A DNA stretch of 64,000 nucleotides from Bacteroidales bacterium. GTDB taxonomy: Bacteria > Bacteroidota > Bacteroidia > Bacteroidales > P3. Shown here piece after piece: positions 26,134 through 33,395 of the stretch. How positions within the stretch are numbered: the first letter of the stretch is position 1; every line of letters begins with the position of its first letter. The translations under genes were made by a program, and so were the position numbers. A model generated the notes under the pieces. It saw only the letters and a list, made by a program, of their open reading frames with translations, was not told where the DNA came from and ran no database searches. Location of the stretch: assembly GCA_017550405.1 (NCBI GenBank), contig JAFZPH010000047.1, forward strand, positions 62,001-126,000, in the 5' to 3' direction.

Positions 26134-29034
26134 ATGACCCTCCACACCGACGCCCTGCACCGCATAGCCTACGCCACCGATGCTTCCGCCTATCGCGAAA
26201 TCCCCCTTGCCGTGGCCTATCCCGCCACCCAGGAGGAGCTTGTCGAACTCATCCATCTGGCCCGCCAACGCGGCACCCACCTCATCCCCCGCGCCGGCGG
26301 CACCAGCATCGCCGGACAGGTGGTGGGCAACGGCATCGTGGTGGACATCAGCCGCCACCTCAACCATATCATCGAAATCAATGCCGACAAACGCTACGCC
26401 TGGGTGGAGCCCGGCGTGGTGCGCGACGAGCTCAACCTAGCCCTCAAACCCCACGGCCTCTTTTTCAGCCCCGAGACCTCCACCAGCAACCGCTGCTGCA
26501 TCGGCGGCATGGTGGGCAACAACTCCTGCGGCACCCACTCGCTCGTCTACGGCAGCACCCGCCACCATGTGCTCGAAATCCGCGGACTCCTTGCCGACGG
26601 CACCCCCTTCACTACCGCCTCGCGTCAGGGCAGCCCCTTGCTCGACAAAATATACGCCCAGCTCGAAGCTTGGAAGGCCGACCCCGACATCCGCCGCCTT
26701 ATCGCCGACCACTTCCCCGACCCCTCCCTGCGCCGCCGCAGCTGCGGCTATGCCATCGACGAGGCACTCGACCCCAACCTCAGCGCCCTCCCCGGCAGCC
26801 CCGCCCAGCCCGACGATATCGACCTCTGCAAACTGATTTGCGGCAGCGAGGGCACCCTCTGCTTCATCACCGCCGTCAAGGTCTCCCTCGACCCCCTCCC
26901 GCCAGCCGAACAGATGGTGCTCTGCGCCCACTGCCATTCCCTGCCCGACAGCTACCGCGCCAACCTCACCGCCCTGCGCCACCAGCCTGTGGCCATCGAG
27001 CTCATGGACGGCAAAATCCTCGAGCTGTGCCGCAACAACCGCACACAGGACCGCAACCGCTTCTTCATCCAAGGCGAACCCGCCGCCCTCCTCATCGCCG
27101 AATTCAACGGCCCCGACATGGAGAGCCATGCCGACGCCCTCGAACGCGAACTCCTCGACCAAGGGCTCGCCTACCATTGCAGCCGCGTCTTCGGTGCCGA
27201 CATCAGCCGTGTGTGGGCTCTCCGCAAGGCCGGTCTCGGCGTCCTCACCGGCGTTAAGGGCGACAACAAACCCATCGGCGTCGTCGAGGACACCGCCGTG
27301 GCCCCGGAACGCCTGCCCCAATACCTCGACGACTTCCAGCAGATGATGCAACGCCTCGGCCTCGAGTGTGTCTATTACGGCCACATCAGCACCGGCGAGC
27401 TGCATCTGCGCCCCATCATCAATATCAAAGAGGCCCATGGCCGACAGCTTTTCCGTCGGGTGGCCGAGGAGAGTGCCCTCCTGGTGCGCAAACACCGCGG
27501 CAGCCTCAGCGGCGAACATGGCGACGGCCGTCTGCGCGGCGAGTTCATCCCCCTCATGTACGGCGACGAGGTCTACCAGCTCATGCGTCAGGTAAAACAG
27601 TGCTGGGACCCCGACGGCATCTTCAACATGCACAAAATCGTCGACGCCCCGCCCATGGACCAAGGGCTCCGTTACGACGTCGACCAGACATACCTCTGCC
27701 CCGACCGCGACCTGATGTGCAGCATCGAGCAGTGCAACGGAGCAGGCGACTGCCGCAAGAGCAATGCCATCGGCGGCACCCTCTGCCCCGCCTACAAAGT
27801 CTCTGGCGACGAGCTACAGTCCACCCGCGCCCGCGCCAACATCCTCCGCGAACTCCTCACCCGCGGCCTACCAGCCCAATCCGACCTGTCCGACCTGTCG
27901 GACCAGTCAGACAAGTCCGACCATTCCTCCCACTCCCTAATCGAGCAAGCCCTATACAGCTGCCTGGCCTGCAAAGGCTGCAAAGGCGAATGCCCCTCCA
28001 ACGTCGACATGACCCGCATCCGCGCCCAGGTGCTGCAGATGCTCTACGACCGCCACGGCACCCCCTTCCGTAGCTGGATGGTGGCCCGCATGGCCATGGT
28101 GGAACGCCTCGGCCATCTGGTCTACCCCTTCTACAACTACTTCGCCACCGCACGCTGGTCGTCAACCATCATCAAGCGCATCGTCTCCTTCAGCCCCCAG
28201 CGCGCCATCCCGCCCCTCTCGCCGCGCTCCATGCGCCGGCTGGTCAAGGCCGACGGCACCGACAGGCAAGCCACCCGCAAGGTATACCTCTTCGCCGACG
28301 AATTCACCGACCTCCAGGAGGCCGAGCTGGGACACACCTTCGCACGCCTGCTCACCGCCTTGGGCTACCAAGTCATCATCCCCGACCATGTCGAGAGCGG
28401 CCGCGCTGCCATCTCCAAAGGATGCCTGCACCTGGCCTCCTCCTTCGCCCGCCGCAATGTCGAGCGGCTGCGCCACCTCGTCACCGACGACACCCCGCTG
28501 GTGGGCATTGAGCCCAGCTGCATCCTCTCCTTCCGCGACGAATACCCCGACCTCGTGCCGCCCGAACTCCGCGACGACGCCGTCCGGCTGGGCCGCAACT
28601 GCCTCCTCTACGACGAATTCATCATGCGCGAAGTGGCCCGCGGCAACATCCGCGCCGAGCAGTTCAGCACCCTCCCCCTCGAGGTATGGCTCCACGGCCA
28701 CTGCCACCAGAAAGCACTAGTGGGCATCGAGAAGACTGCCGCCATGCTGCGCCTGCTCAAAGGCCTCACCCTCCACGTCATCCCCTCGGGATGCTGCGGC
28801 ATGGCAGGCTCCTTCGGCTACGAGAAAGAGCACTACGCCACCTCCATAGCCATTGGCGAGATGGTCCTCTTCCCCGCTGTGCGCCGTGCCCTGCCACAGG
28901 GCGACGCCACAGCTACCGTCACTCCCACCCTCGTGGCCGCCCCCGGCACCTCCTGCCGACAGCAAATCCTCGACGGCACCGGCATCCACGCCCTCCATCC
29001 CGTCGAAATCATGTACCGCTGGCTCGCCCGCTGA
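26134..29034 (+). CDS. FAD/Fe-S oxidase, D-lactate dehydrogenase-like (GlcD-GlcF fusion)
   Basis: A 966-residue two-part oxidoreductase. The ATG at 26134 is chosen because homology-like sequence begins there; the frame is open further upstream but overlaps wbpI. Residues about 20-500 are a GlcD/D2HGDH-type FAD-binding half (PRAGGTSIAGQVVGNGIVVD, PGVVRDELN, NNSCGTHSLVYGSTRHHVLE, GEHGDGRLRGEF). A cysteine cluster at 522-541 and the 4Fe-4S motif CLACKGCKGECP (Cys610, 613, 616, 620) follow. The C-terminal GlcF-like part has the CCG-type motif PSGCCGMAGSFGYEK near 884. It probably oxidises D-lactate or a 2-hydroxy acid to the quinone pool at the membrane. Residues about 583-605 are a (S/T)-D repeat (SDLSDLSDQSDKSD) encoded by TCCGACCTG-type repeats. 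Confidence 0.88.
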   Translation: MTLHTDALHRIAYATDASAYREIPLAVAYPATQEELVELIHLARQRGTHLIPRAGGTSIAGQVVGNGIVVDISRHLNHIIEINADKRYAWVEPGVVRDELNLALKPHGLFFSPETSTSNRCCIGGMVGNNSCGTHSLVYGSTRHHVLEIRGLLADGTPFTTASRQGSPLLDKIYAQLEAWKADPDIRRLIADHFPDPSLRRRSCGYAIDEALDPNLSALPGSPAQPDDIDLCKLICGSEGTLCFITAVKVSLDPLPPAEQMVLCAHCHSLPDSYRANLTALRHQPVAIELMDGKILELCRNNRTQDRNRFFIQGEPAALLIAEFNGPDMESHADALERELLDQGLAYHCSRVFGADISRVWALRKAGLGVLTGVKGDNKPIGVVEDTAVAPERLPQYLDDFQQMMQRLGLECVYYGHISTGELHLRPIINIKEAHGRQLFRRVAEESALLVRKHRGSLSGEHGDGRLRGEFIPLMYGDEVYQLMRQVKQCWDPDGIFNMHKIVDAPPMDQGLRYDVDQTYLCPDRDLMCSIEQCNGAGDCRKSNAIGGTLCPAYKVSGDELQSTRARANILRELLTRGLPAQSDLSDLSDQSDKSDHSSHSLIEQALYSCLACKGCKGECPSNVDMTRIRAQVLQMLYDRHGTPFRSWMVARMAMVERLGHLVYPFYNYFATARWSSTIIKRIVSFSPQRAIPPLSPRSMRRLVKADGTDRQATRKVYLFADEFTDLQEAELGHTFARLLTALGYQVIIPDHVESGRAAISKGCLHLASSFARRNVERLRHLVTDDTPLVGIEPSCILSFRDEYPDLVPPELRDDAVRLGRNCLLYDEFIMREVARGNIRAEQFSTLPLEVWLHGHCHQKALVGIEKTAAMLRLLKGLTLHVIPSGCCGMAGSFGYEKEHYATSIAIGEMVLFPAVRRALPQGDATATVTPTLVAAPGTSCRQQILDGTGIHALHPVEIMYRWLAR

Positions 29035-29044
29035 CACCCCCATT

Positions 29045-29120
29045 AATGATGGATTCCACGTATTACGCGTATTATCTCCTTGTGATACGCGTGATACGAG
29101 TGATACGTGGAGACCTACCC
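29045..29120. repeat. GATACG-type short repeat
   Basis: ATTACGCGTATTATCTCC is followed by GATACGCGTGATACGAGTGA and TACGTGG. This is a third kind of short interspersed repeat in this window. Confidence 0.5.
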
Positions 29121-29147
29121 ACTGACATGTCTGGATATCCACAATAC

Positions 29148-29176
29148 AAAAGCCCCCGTCGAAACGACAGGGGCTT
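29148..29176. terminator. bidirectional terminator between the FAD oxidase and rpmE genes
   Basis: A stem of AAAAGCCCC(C)GTC and GAC(A)GGGGCTTT around a GAAAC loop, with A before and T after. It works for the minus-strand rpmE gene and probably for the plus-strand oxidase gene. Confidence 0.75.
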
Positions 29177-29205
29177 TAACCTAAAAACCTAAAACAAATT
29201 ACTTC

Positions 29206-29463
29206 TTACTTCTTGGCATATTTCTTGTACTTGCTCATGAACTTATCGACGCGTCCAGCGGTGTCGACCAGTTTCAGTTTGCCGGTAAAGAAAGGATGGG
29301 ATGTGTTGGAGATTTCCAACTTCACAACAGGATACTCGTTGCCGTCGGTGTAGGTGACAGTCTCTTTGGTGGCTGCGCAGCTTCTGGTCAAAATCATGTT
29401 GTCGTTGGACATGTCTTTAAACACAACCAGTCTGTAATTCTCGGGATGGATACCTTTTTTCAT
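29206..29463 (-). CDS. rpmE2: 50S ribosomal protein L31, type B
   Basis: An 85-residue ribosomal protein of the large subunit. It opens [20 protein letters not shown] and contains [20 protein letters not shown] and [14 protein letters not shown]. The CxxC zinc residues of type A L31 are absent, which defines the zinc-free type B form. It is transcribed from a TATCTTTG promoter with a leader of about 110 bases. That leader includes a small GCCC-AAAA-GGGT hairpin followed by six T, which could be a weak attenuator. A bidirectional terminator follows the gene. Confidence 0.96.
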   Translation of the reverse strand: MKKGIHPENYRLVVFKDMSNDNMILTRSCAATKETVTYTDGNEYPVVKLEISNTSHPFFTGKLKLVDTAGRVDKFMSKYKKYAKK

Positions 29464-29577
29464 CTTTTTGAGTTCTTTTTGCCGTTTTAAGCAGTGGCTC
29501 GTAAACGATTGTTAATATTTATTTTACCTTACTTTTTCTATTCAAAAAAGACCCTTTTGGGCTTCGCTTTGAGTTTG

Positions 29578-29585
29578 CAAAGATA
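29578..29585 (-). promoter_or_regulatory. promoter of rpmE (type B)
   Basis: The minus strand reads TATCTTTG at 29585-29578, with TTTG at 29608-29605 as a plausible -33 box about 23 bases earlier. Confidence 0.7.
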
Positions 29586-29651
29586 CGAACATTTTCCGAC
29601 ATAGCAAACTTTTTCTTCACTTTTGGCCGAAAAAGTTTTCCACAGGCCTTC

Positions 29652-30113
29652 TTACGGCAGGCGGTAGTTCATCCTGCGGTGCTCGGCCAGCTGCTCATAC
29701 TTGGTGCCCGGGCGGCCGTAGTTGACATACGGGTGGATGGCGATGCCCCCACGCGGGGTGAAGATGCCCGTCACCTCCAAGTAGCGCGGATCCATCAGCG
29801 CCACCAAGTCCTTGAGGATGGTATTGACACAATCCTCGTGGAAATCGCCGTGGTTGCGGAACGAGAAGAGGTAAAGCTTCAGGCTCTTGCTTTCCACCAT
29901 GCGGTGGTCGGGGATATACATGATGCGTATCTCCGCGAAATCGGGCTGCCCGGTGATGGGGCACAGCGTAGTGAATTCGGGGCAGAGAAACTCCACCCAA
30001 TAGTCGTGCTCGGGGTGCTGGTTCTCGAACGCCTCCAACACACCGGGGGTGTAATCGTCCGGATAGGCGACCTCATGCCCCAACTGCTGCAAATTATCGT
30101 TTTTTCTGTCCAT
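29652..30113 (-). CDS. queF: QueF, NADPH-dependent preQ0 reductase
   Basis: A 153-residue enzyme of the T-fold superfamily that reduces the nitrile of 7-cyano-7-deazaguanine (preQ0) to preQ1 in queuosine biosynthesis. Seen: the nucleophile Cys51 and acid Asp58 in [17 protein letters not shown], and the QueF signature [20 protein letters not shown] (about 74-93) with the substrate-binding Glu. The short, YkvM-like single-domain form matches this length. No other queuosine gene is in the window. It lies just upstream of rpmE on the same strand, but rpmE has its own promoter. Confidence 0.96.
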   Translation of the reverse strand: MDRKNDNLQQLGHEVAYPDDYTPGVLEAFENQHPEHDYWVEFLCPEFTTLCPITGQPDFAEIRIMYIPDHRMVESKSLKLYLFSFRNHGDFHEDCVNTILKDLVALMDPRYLEVTGIFTPRGGIAIHPYVNYGRPGTKYEQLAEHRRMNYRLP

Positions 30114-30190
30114 GATATTTTATTACTCCTTATACATTTTACAATTCAATCAACCATACCACAACCTCATTATCCTTCTATCCCACAGCC

Positions 30191-30265
30191 GGAATGCTCC
30201 GTAGGAGCTACCGTTCAATAGCAACAAATCATACCCTCATACTCCATTCCCCGTAGGGGATTTCG
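30191..30265. repeat. REP palindromes at the 3' side of the RAYT gene
   Basis: A degenerate copy GGAATGCTCCGTAGGAGCTA (30191-30210) and a good copy ATTCCCCGTAGGGGATTTCG (30246-30265). The stretch 30214-30264 is a direct repeat of 31026-31076 at about 80 percent identity by eye. The good copy lies inside the transposase reading frame. Confidence 0.7.
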
Positions 30266-30740
30266 GACCATCCATCCTTTCCTCTAAACATCTAAAAACA
30301 TATCGGTCATCGTATTGAACTCCAAAAACCTCCAAAAACTCCATATACTCCTCTTTAAACGTCTTTTTCCTATGATGCTCCTCCTGATGTTTGATATAAT
30401 TCACAACACCGTCAATCTGCGACTTCCCATACGAAAAGGCACCATAGCCCTCTTGCCATGCAAACTTACCTACAACAAGACGTTGCTCATTTATCCAGAC
30501 AGAGGAGGCTCTCTTCAACTCCAACACCAATTCCGATACCGACTGATTCGGTGACATGCTTACCAATAGATGGACATGGTCGGACATGCCCCCAATAGCG
30601 TACACCTTGTGACCACGCTTCTGAACCATGGCAACCATATATTGGTGAAGACGCTGTCTCCATGAGGCAGAAATGACACCATCGCGGTATTTCACCGCAA
30701 AGACCAAATGTATAAATATCTGACTATATGTGTTTGCCAT
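30237..30740 (-). CDS. REP-associated tyrosine transposase (RAYT, Y1/IS200-like)
   Basis: A 167-residue single-strand DNA transposase of the HUH/Y1 family. The HUH pair is His55 and His57 in GGMSDHVHLLVS, and the candidate catalytic tyrosine is Tyr115 in VVNYIKHQEEHH. The N-terminal TYSQIFIHLVFAVKYRDGVI is typical of the IS200/RAYT group. It has no IS605-like TnpB partner. Instead it is surrounded by at least six palindromes of the type GAAATCCCC-TAC-GGGGAAT, as expected of a RAYT with its REP elements. The last nine codons (PKSPTGNGV) are themselves such a palindrome. A TATCTTTG box lies about 350 bases upstream, beyond the REP array. Confidence 0.85.
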   Translation of the reverse strand: MANTYSQIFIHLVFAVKYRDGVISASWRQRLHQYMVAMVQKRGHKVYAIGGMSDHVHLLVSMSPNQSVSELVLELKRASSVWINEQRLVVGKFAWQEGYGAFSYGKSQIDGVVNYIKHQEEHHRKKTFKEEYMEFLEVFGVQYDDRYVFRCLEERMDGPKSPTGNGV

Positions 30741-30755
30741 GATAATCCTTCTTCC

Positions 30756-30925
30756 GAAATCCCTTACAGGGAATTATGCTGCTTTTTCATCTCTCTCTAT
30801 TAAACGAAATCCCCTACGGGGAATCGTTGCCTCCTCATCATCCTTACGCTATTAAACGTTATCCCCTTCGGGGAATCGCTGCTTAGCCACCTCTCTCTAT
30901 TGAACGTTATCACTTTTGGGGAATT
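30756..30925. repeat. array of four REP palindromes, about 50 bp apart
   Basis: Copies at 30756 (GAAATCCCTTACAGGGAAT), 30806 (GAAATCCCCTACGGGGAAT), 30858 (GTTATCCCCTTCGGGGAAT) and 30906 (GTTATCACTTTTGGGGAAT). The last three are preceded by CTATTAAACG or CTATTGAACG and followed by unique sequence. They lie 5' of the RAYT gene, within its probable leader. Confidence 0.8.
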
Positions 30926-31025
30926 CTCCCGCGCAATTCCTCTCCATTCACACCGATACATCATAGGCACACTTTGTTTTAAACCCATTTCAACCATCCA
31001 CAAAGATTCACCATAGTAATTTCCG

Positions 31026-31076
31026 TTTAATAGAAACAAGTCTCACCTTCATACGCCATTCCCCATAGGGGATTTC
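31026..31076. repeat. outer REP copy and 51-bp direct repeat
   Basis: Contains ATTCCCCATAGGGGATTTC (31058-31076) in the same orientation as the copy at 30246. Together the two 51-bp copies bracket the RAYT gene and the REP array (30214-31076) and may mark the unit's limits. Confidence 0.65.
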
Positions 31077-31093
31077 TAGCGCAAAATCGGCTG

Positions 31094-31101
31094 CAAAGAT
31101 A
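31094..31101 (-). promoter_or_regulatory. -7 promoter box upstream of the REP array and RAYT gene
   Basis: The minus strand reads TATCTTTG. Transcription from here would cross the four REP palindromes before reaching the transposase ATG at 30740. Confidence 0.5.
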
Positions 31102-31156
31102 CGAAAAAAAATCCATACCGCGGGAAAATGCCGACACCGACAATACACTAAGTCCC

Positions 31157-31256
31157 TTCAATATCGCATCGATTGACGATTGTTACTGCATCGTTTTCCT
31201 TTATATAATAAGGTAACGATCCAATAACGAACGGAGAAGGATCCCATATTGAACGA
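31157..31256. repeat. about 100-bp element with inverted TTCAAT/ATTGAA ends
   Basis: Starts TTCAATATCGCATCG, has GTTACTGCATCGTT in the middle and ends ATTGAACGA. A similar arrangement occurs at 48896-48998. No coding capacity is seen. Confidence 0.4.
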
Positions 31257-31280
31257 CGCCTCGACGGTTAAACAAAAAAA

Positions 31281-31300
31281 AGGGGGTCCCACGACCCCCT
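31281..31300 (-). terminator. terminator at the end of the lipoprotein array
   Basis: AGGGGGTC/GACCCCCT hairpin. On the minus strand it is followed by seven T. It closes the peptide-lipoprotein array. Confidence 0.8.
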
Positions 31301-31325
31301 ATTACTGAATACTCAATCTATTCAA

Positions 31326-33080
31326 TTATTCAACATCATGCACTAAGCGTACAGGAAGACAATCTCTTCGAACATGATTAGCATAACTTGTATAAGAGCC
31401 AGAACCAGTCAACTTCAAACAGGAGGCAGATTCAGGGTGAGTATTTTGATAATGTTTGGAACTAGACCAATAAGAGCATTCAGTGCCGATATTGCTTGAT
31501 TGCCAATCAGGATAAGAAGTAGAAGTAGCATAACCAAAATAGCCAGAAGCAGGCAAGAAGACTGCACCAGCTGTTTCTAGTTGCCCCCACCATGTTGCAT
31601 CAACAGTATTACTATTAGTACCATTAAATCTTGAATTGCTACCGCAAATAAGGGTGCTACTTGTTGGATATGTCCAAAGATCAGGTAATAATATTACACC
31701 GGGCACACCACAAACATTTGCTCTTGCCCATTTTTGACCAGCATTTGGACGGGTATTAAGTAGATAATTCCACTCATCTTTTGTTAAGGTACGCCACAAA
31801 CCAGCAGTATTACCACCATTAGATATAGGATTTTTCACTCCCCAATCGTAATTAGCTCTGGTTCCGGTAATGTCATAATTATCACCATTGACATACCATG
31901 CGTTGTCGGTATTTAATACATGAGGATACTTCCCATCATATCCGCTAGTTCCCCAACCGAACATATCAACCCAGTCTTCACTAGAACCGTCAGCCAAATA
32001 ATACGAATGGATTGCAGTTGAATCCATATAAGATGAGAAGCAACGGTCATACTGGTTTTCTGCAAAACGCCATGTTTGTGGGTGGGCTTTGTATTGAAGA
32101 TTACCTTGTGAGAACAATACCACTTTACTACTCGACACCGAGAATAAACCACCAGTGTAACCAACAACACCCATGGTAAAATTGAGTGTTGTGTTGGTCA
32201 AATCGACACGGGTGTATTTATTGCGGGCAATCTGGAGAGGCCTAGAACTCTGCTTGGTTAAGGTGCAAACCTTGCCATCCGTTGCATAGATTTTAATCTG
32301 AAGATCGTCATAGGTTCCTGCGGGTAATGCGATATAAAAATCTCTTCTAGTATTGATACTCTGAGCTGCACCAAAAGTCAGACGGACAGTTTTTCTTGCG
32401 TCAGTCTCCGAGCCAGTCTTGGTGAGTAGGGGAGCTGTTTTTTGATTGGTGACGGAAAAACTGCCGTTAATACACTGCTCTGTGGTTACGGAAATGGCAT
32501 ATATAGATGTGTTGTCTTTCTGGAGTGAAAGACGAACCAGTCCGCACAGGTTCTTAAAGTGTAAATGCTGGTCTTCAGGTTCAGATTCAGCAAACATAGG
32601 GAACCTAATCAAGTTACCGCCTTCATCAGTCAGTTGAGTCGTCTTCAAATTCACGCCAATACCATTTACATAAGAACTATCTCTTGTAGTATTATAACCG
32701 ATTGTAAAAGAAGATTTAATATTCTGTGGATAAAAGGCATAGTATGGTCCACTAAATTCATCTGTGGTCACATCTTTACGTTGACTATTAGTGCTTGCAT
32801 AGGTAAAAATGGCTCGGGTTTCATCCAATGTAGTAGCTTTGTACTCTCCATATTTTAGAGTTTGGGAACCACTTAAGTGACGAAGCACTTGAATAGTATC
32901 ACCCAACTGCCAACTGAATTTTCTGCTTACGCTGTCGTATACAACTTTGCTGTCCTTGTCACCGTATTGTTCCATTGTGGCAGAGAAACTACCACCTGCT
33001 AACTGTTCTTTCTGACAAGAACTGAATAAACCAAAAACAGCTGCTATGGCTAGTAATAAAAATAAGTTAGTTCTTCTCAT
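31326..33080 (-). CDS. fimbrillin-like surface lipoprotein with FISUMP-like C-terminal domain (array member 4)
   Basis: A 584-residue predicted lipoprotein. The signal peptide ends in a lipobox (FGLFSSC, acylated Cys about residue 22). Residues about 30-310 form a fimbrillin/Mfa-like beta domain (FSATMEQYGDKDSKVVYD, HFKNLCGLVRLSLQKD, RDFYIALPAGTYDDLQIKIY). The C-terminal about 270 residues resemble the FISUMP/SUMF1-like module: LFSQGNLQYKAHPQTWRFAE, WVDMFGWGTSGYDGKYP, ANYDWGVKNP, TLTKDEWNYLLNTRPNAGQ and the final CLPVRLVHDVE. It is more divergent and AT-richer than the three upstream copies. It follows its small peptide gene by 11 bases. Function is unknown; surface adhesion or glycan contact is likely. 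Confidence 0.8.
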   Translation of the reverse strand: MRRTNLFLLLAIAAVFGLFSSCQKEQLAGGSFSATMEQYGDKDSKVVYDSVSRKFSWQLGDTIQVLRHLSGSQTLKYGEYKATTLDETRAIFTYASTNSQRKDVTTDEFSGPYYAFYPQNIKSSFTIGYNTTRDSSYVNGIGVNLKTTQLTDEGGNLIRFPMFAESEPEDQHLHFKNLCGLVRLSLQKDNTSIYAISVTTEQCINGSFSVTNQKTAPLLTKTGSETDARKTVRLTFGAAQSINTRRDFYIALPAGTYDDLQIKIYATDGKVCTLTKQSSRPLQIARNKYTRVDLTNTTLNFTMGVVGYTGGLFSVSSSKVVLFSQGNLQYKAHPQTWRFAENQYDRCFSSYMDSTAIHSYYLADGSSEDWVDMFGWGTSGYDGKYPHVLNTDNAWYVNGDNYDITGTRANYDWGVKNPISNGGNTAGLWRTLTKDEWNYLLNTRPNAGQKWARANVCGVPGVILLPDLWTYPTSSTLICGSNSRFNGTNSNTVDATWWGQLETAGAVFLPASGYFGYATSTSYPDWQSSNIGTECSYWSSSKHYQNTHPESASCLKLTGSGSYTSYANHVRRDCLPVRLVHDVE

Positions 33081-33091
33081 ATTATATCACT

Positions 33092-33283
33092 TTAAAAAAT
33101 ATTTCCGAATGTATTCTGTGTGTTGCTGCCACCACCGAAATCATCACCTGTGAGGTCGGTGCTTTCGTCATTGGCTTCTATTTGCTCAAAACTCTCCTCA
33201 TTGGACAATTCAAGGCCCACCTCAACTTTAAAATGTACCACAGTTATGGTTGGCTGCAAGTAATTGTTATTGTTTTTTTTCAT
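33092..33283 (-). CDS. small peptide paired with lipoprotein 4
   Basis: A 63-residue peptide, starting at MKKNNNNYLQPTITVVHF. An upstream in-frame ATG at 33307 would add eight residues, but the MKK start matches the other three peptides. The segment YLQPTITVVHF-KVEVGLELSN aligns without gaps to the core YMAPQVEAMEARVERGFILS of the three 53-residue peptides (shared Y, P, V, VE, G, LSN). It is followed by an acidic Ser/Thr/Gly-rich tail (ESTDLTGDDFGGGSNTQN). No signal peptide or known motif is seen. It ends 11 bases before the lipoprotein gene, so the two are surely co-transcribed. Confidence 0.7.
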   Translation of the reverse strand: MKKNNNNYLQPTITVVHFKVEVGLELSNEESFEQIEANDESTDLTGDDFGGGSNTQNTFGNIF

Positions 33284-33325
33284 ATTATCTATCATCGTTA
33301 AGAACAATTATCTTTTATTAAAATG

Positions 33326-33347
33326 CGGGGCGGCGGGCCGCCCCGCG
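33326..33347 (-). terminator. intercistronic hairpin between array units 3 and 4
   Basis: GCGGGGCGG (33326-33334) / CCGCCCCGC (33339-33347). On the minus strand it is followed by ATTTTAATAAAAG. Confidence 0.65.
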
Positions 33348-33395
33348 TTGTTGTTTGTTTATTGAAGCGTTGATTAACGTGTAATCATAAGTGGA

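Noticed and set aside
24993..29142. Long minus-strand frames opposite wbpI and the FAD oxidase
   Set aside because: The high-GC, C-ending codons of the real genes leave open antisense frames. Products are Gly/Val/Asp/Ala-rich without motifs.
30756..30925. Regular repeats at about 50-bp spacing, resembling a short CRISPR array
   Set aside because: The repeats are imperfect full palindromes that vary between copies, occur in both orientations around a Y1 transposase gene, and no cas gene is present. REP elements explain them better.
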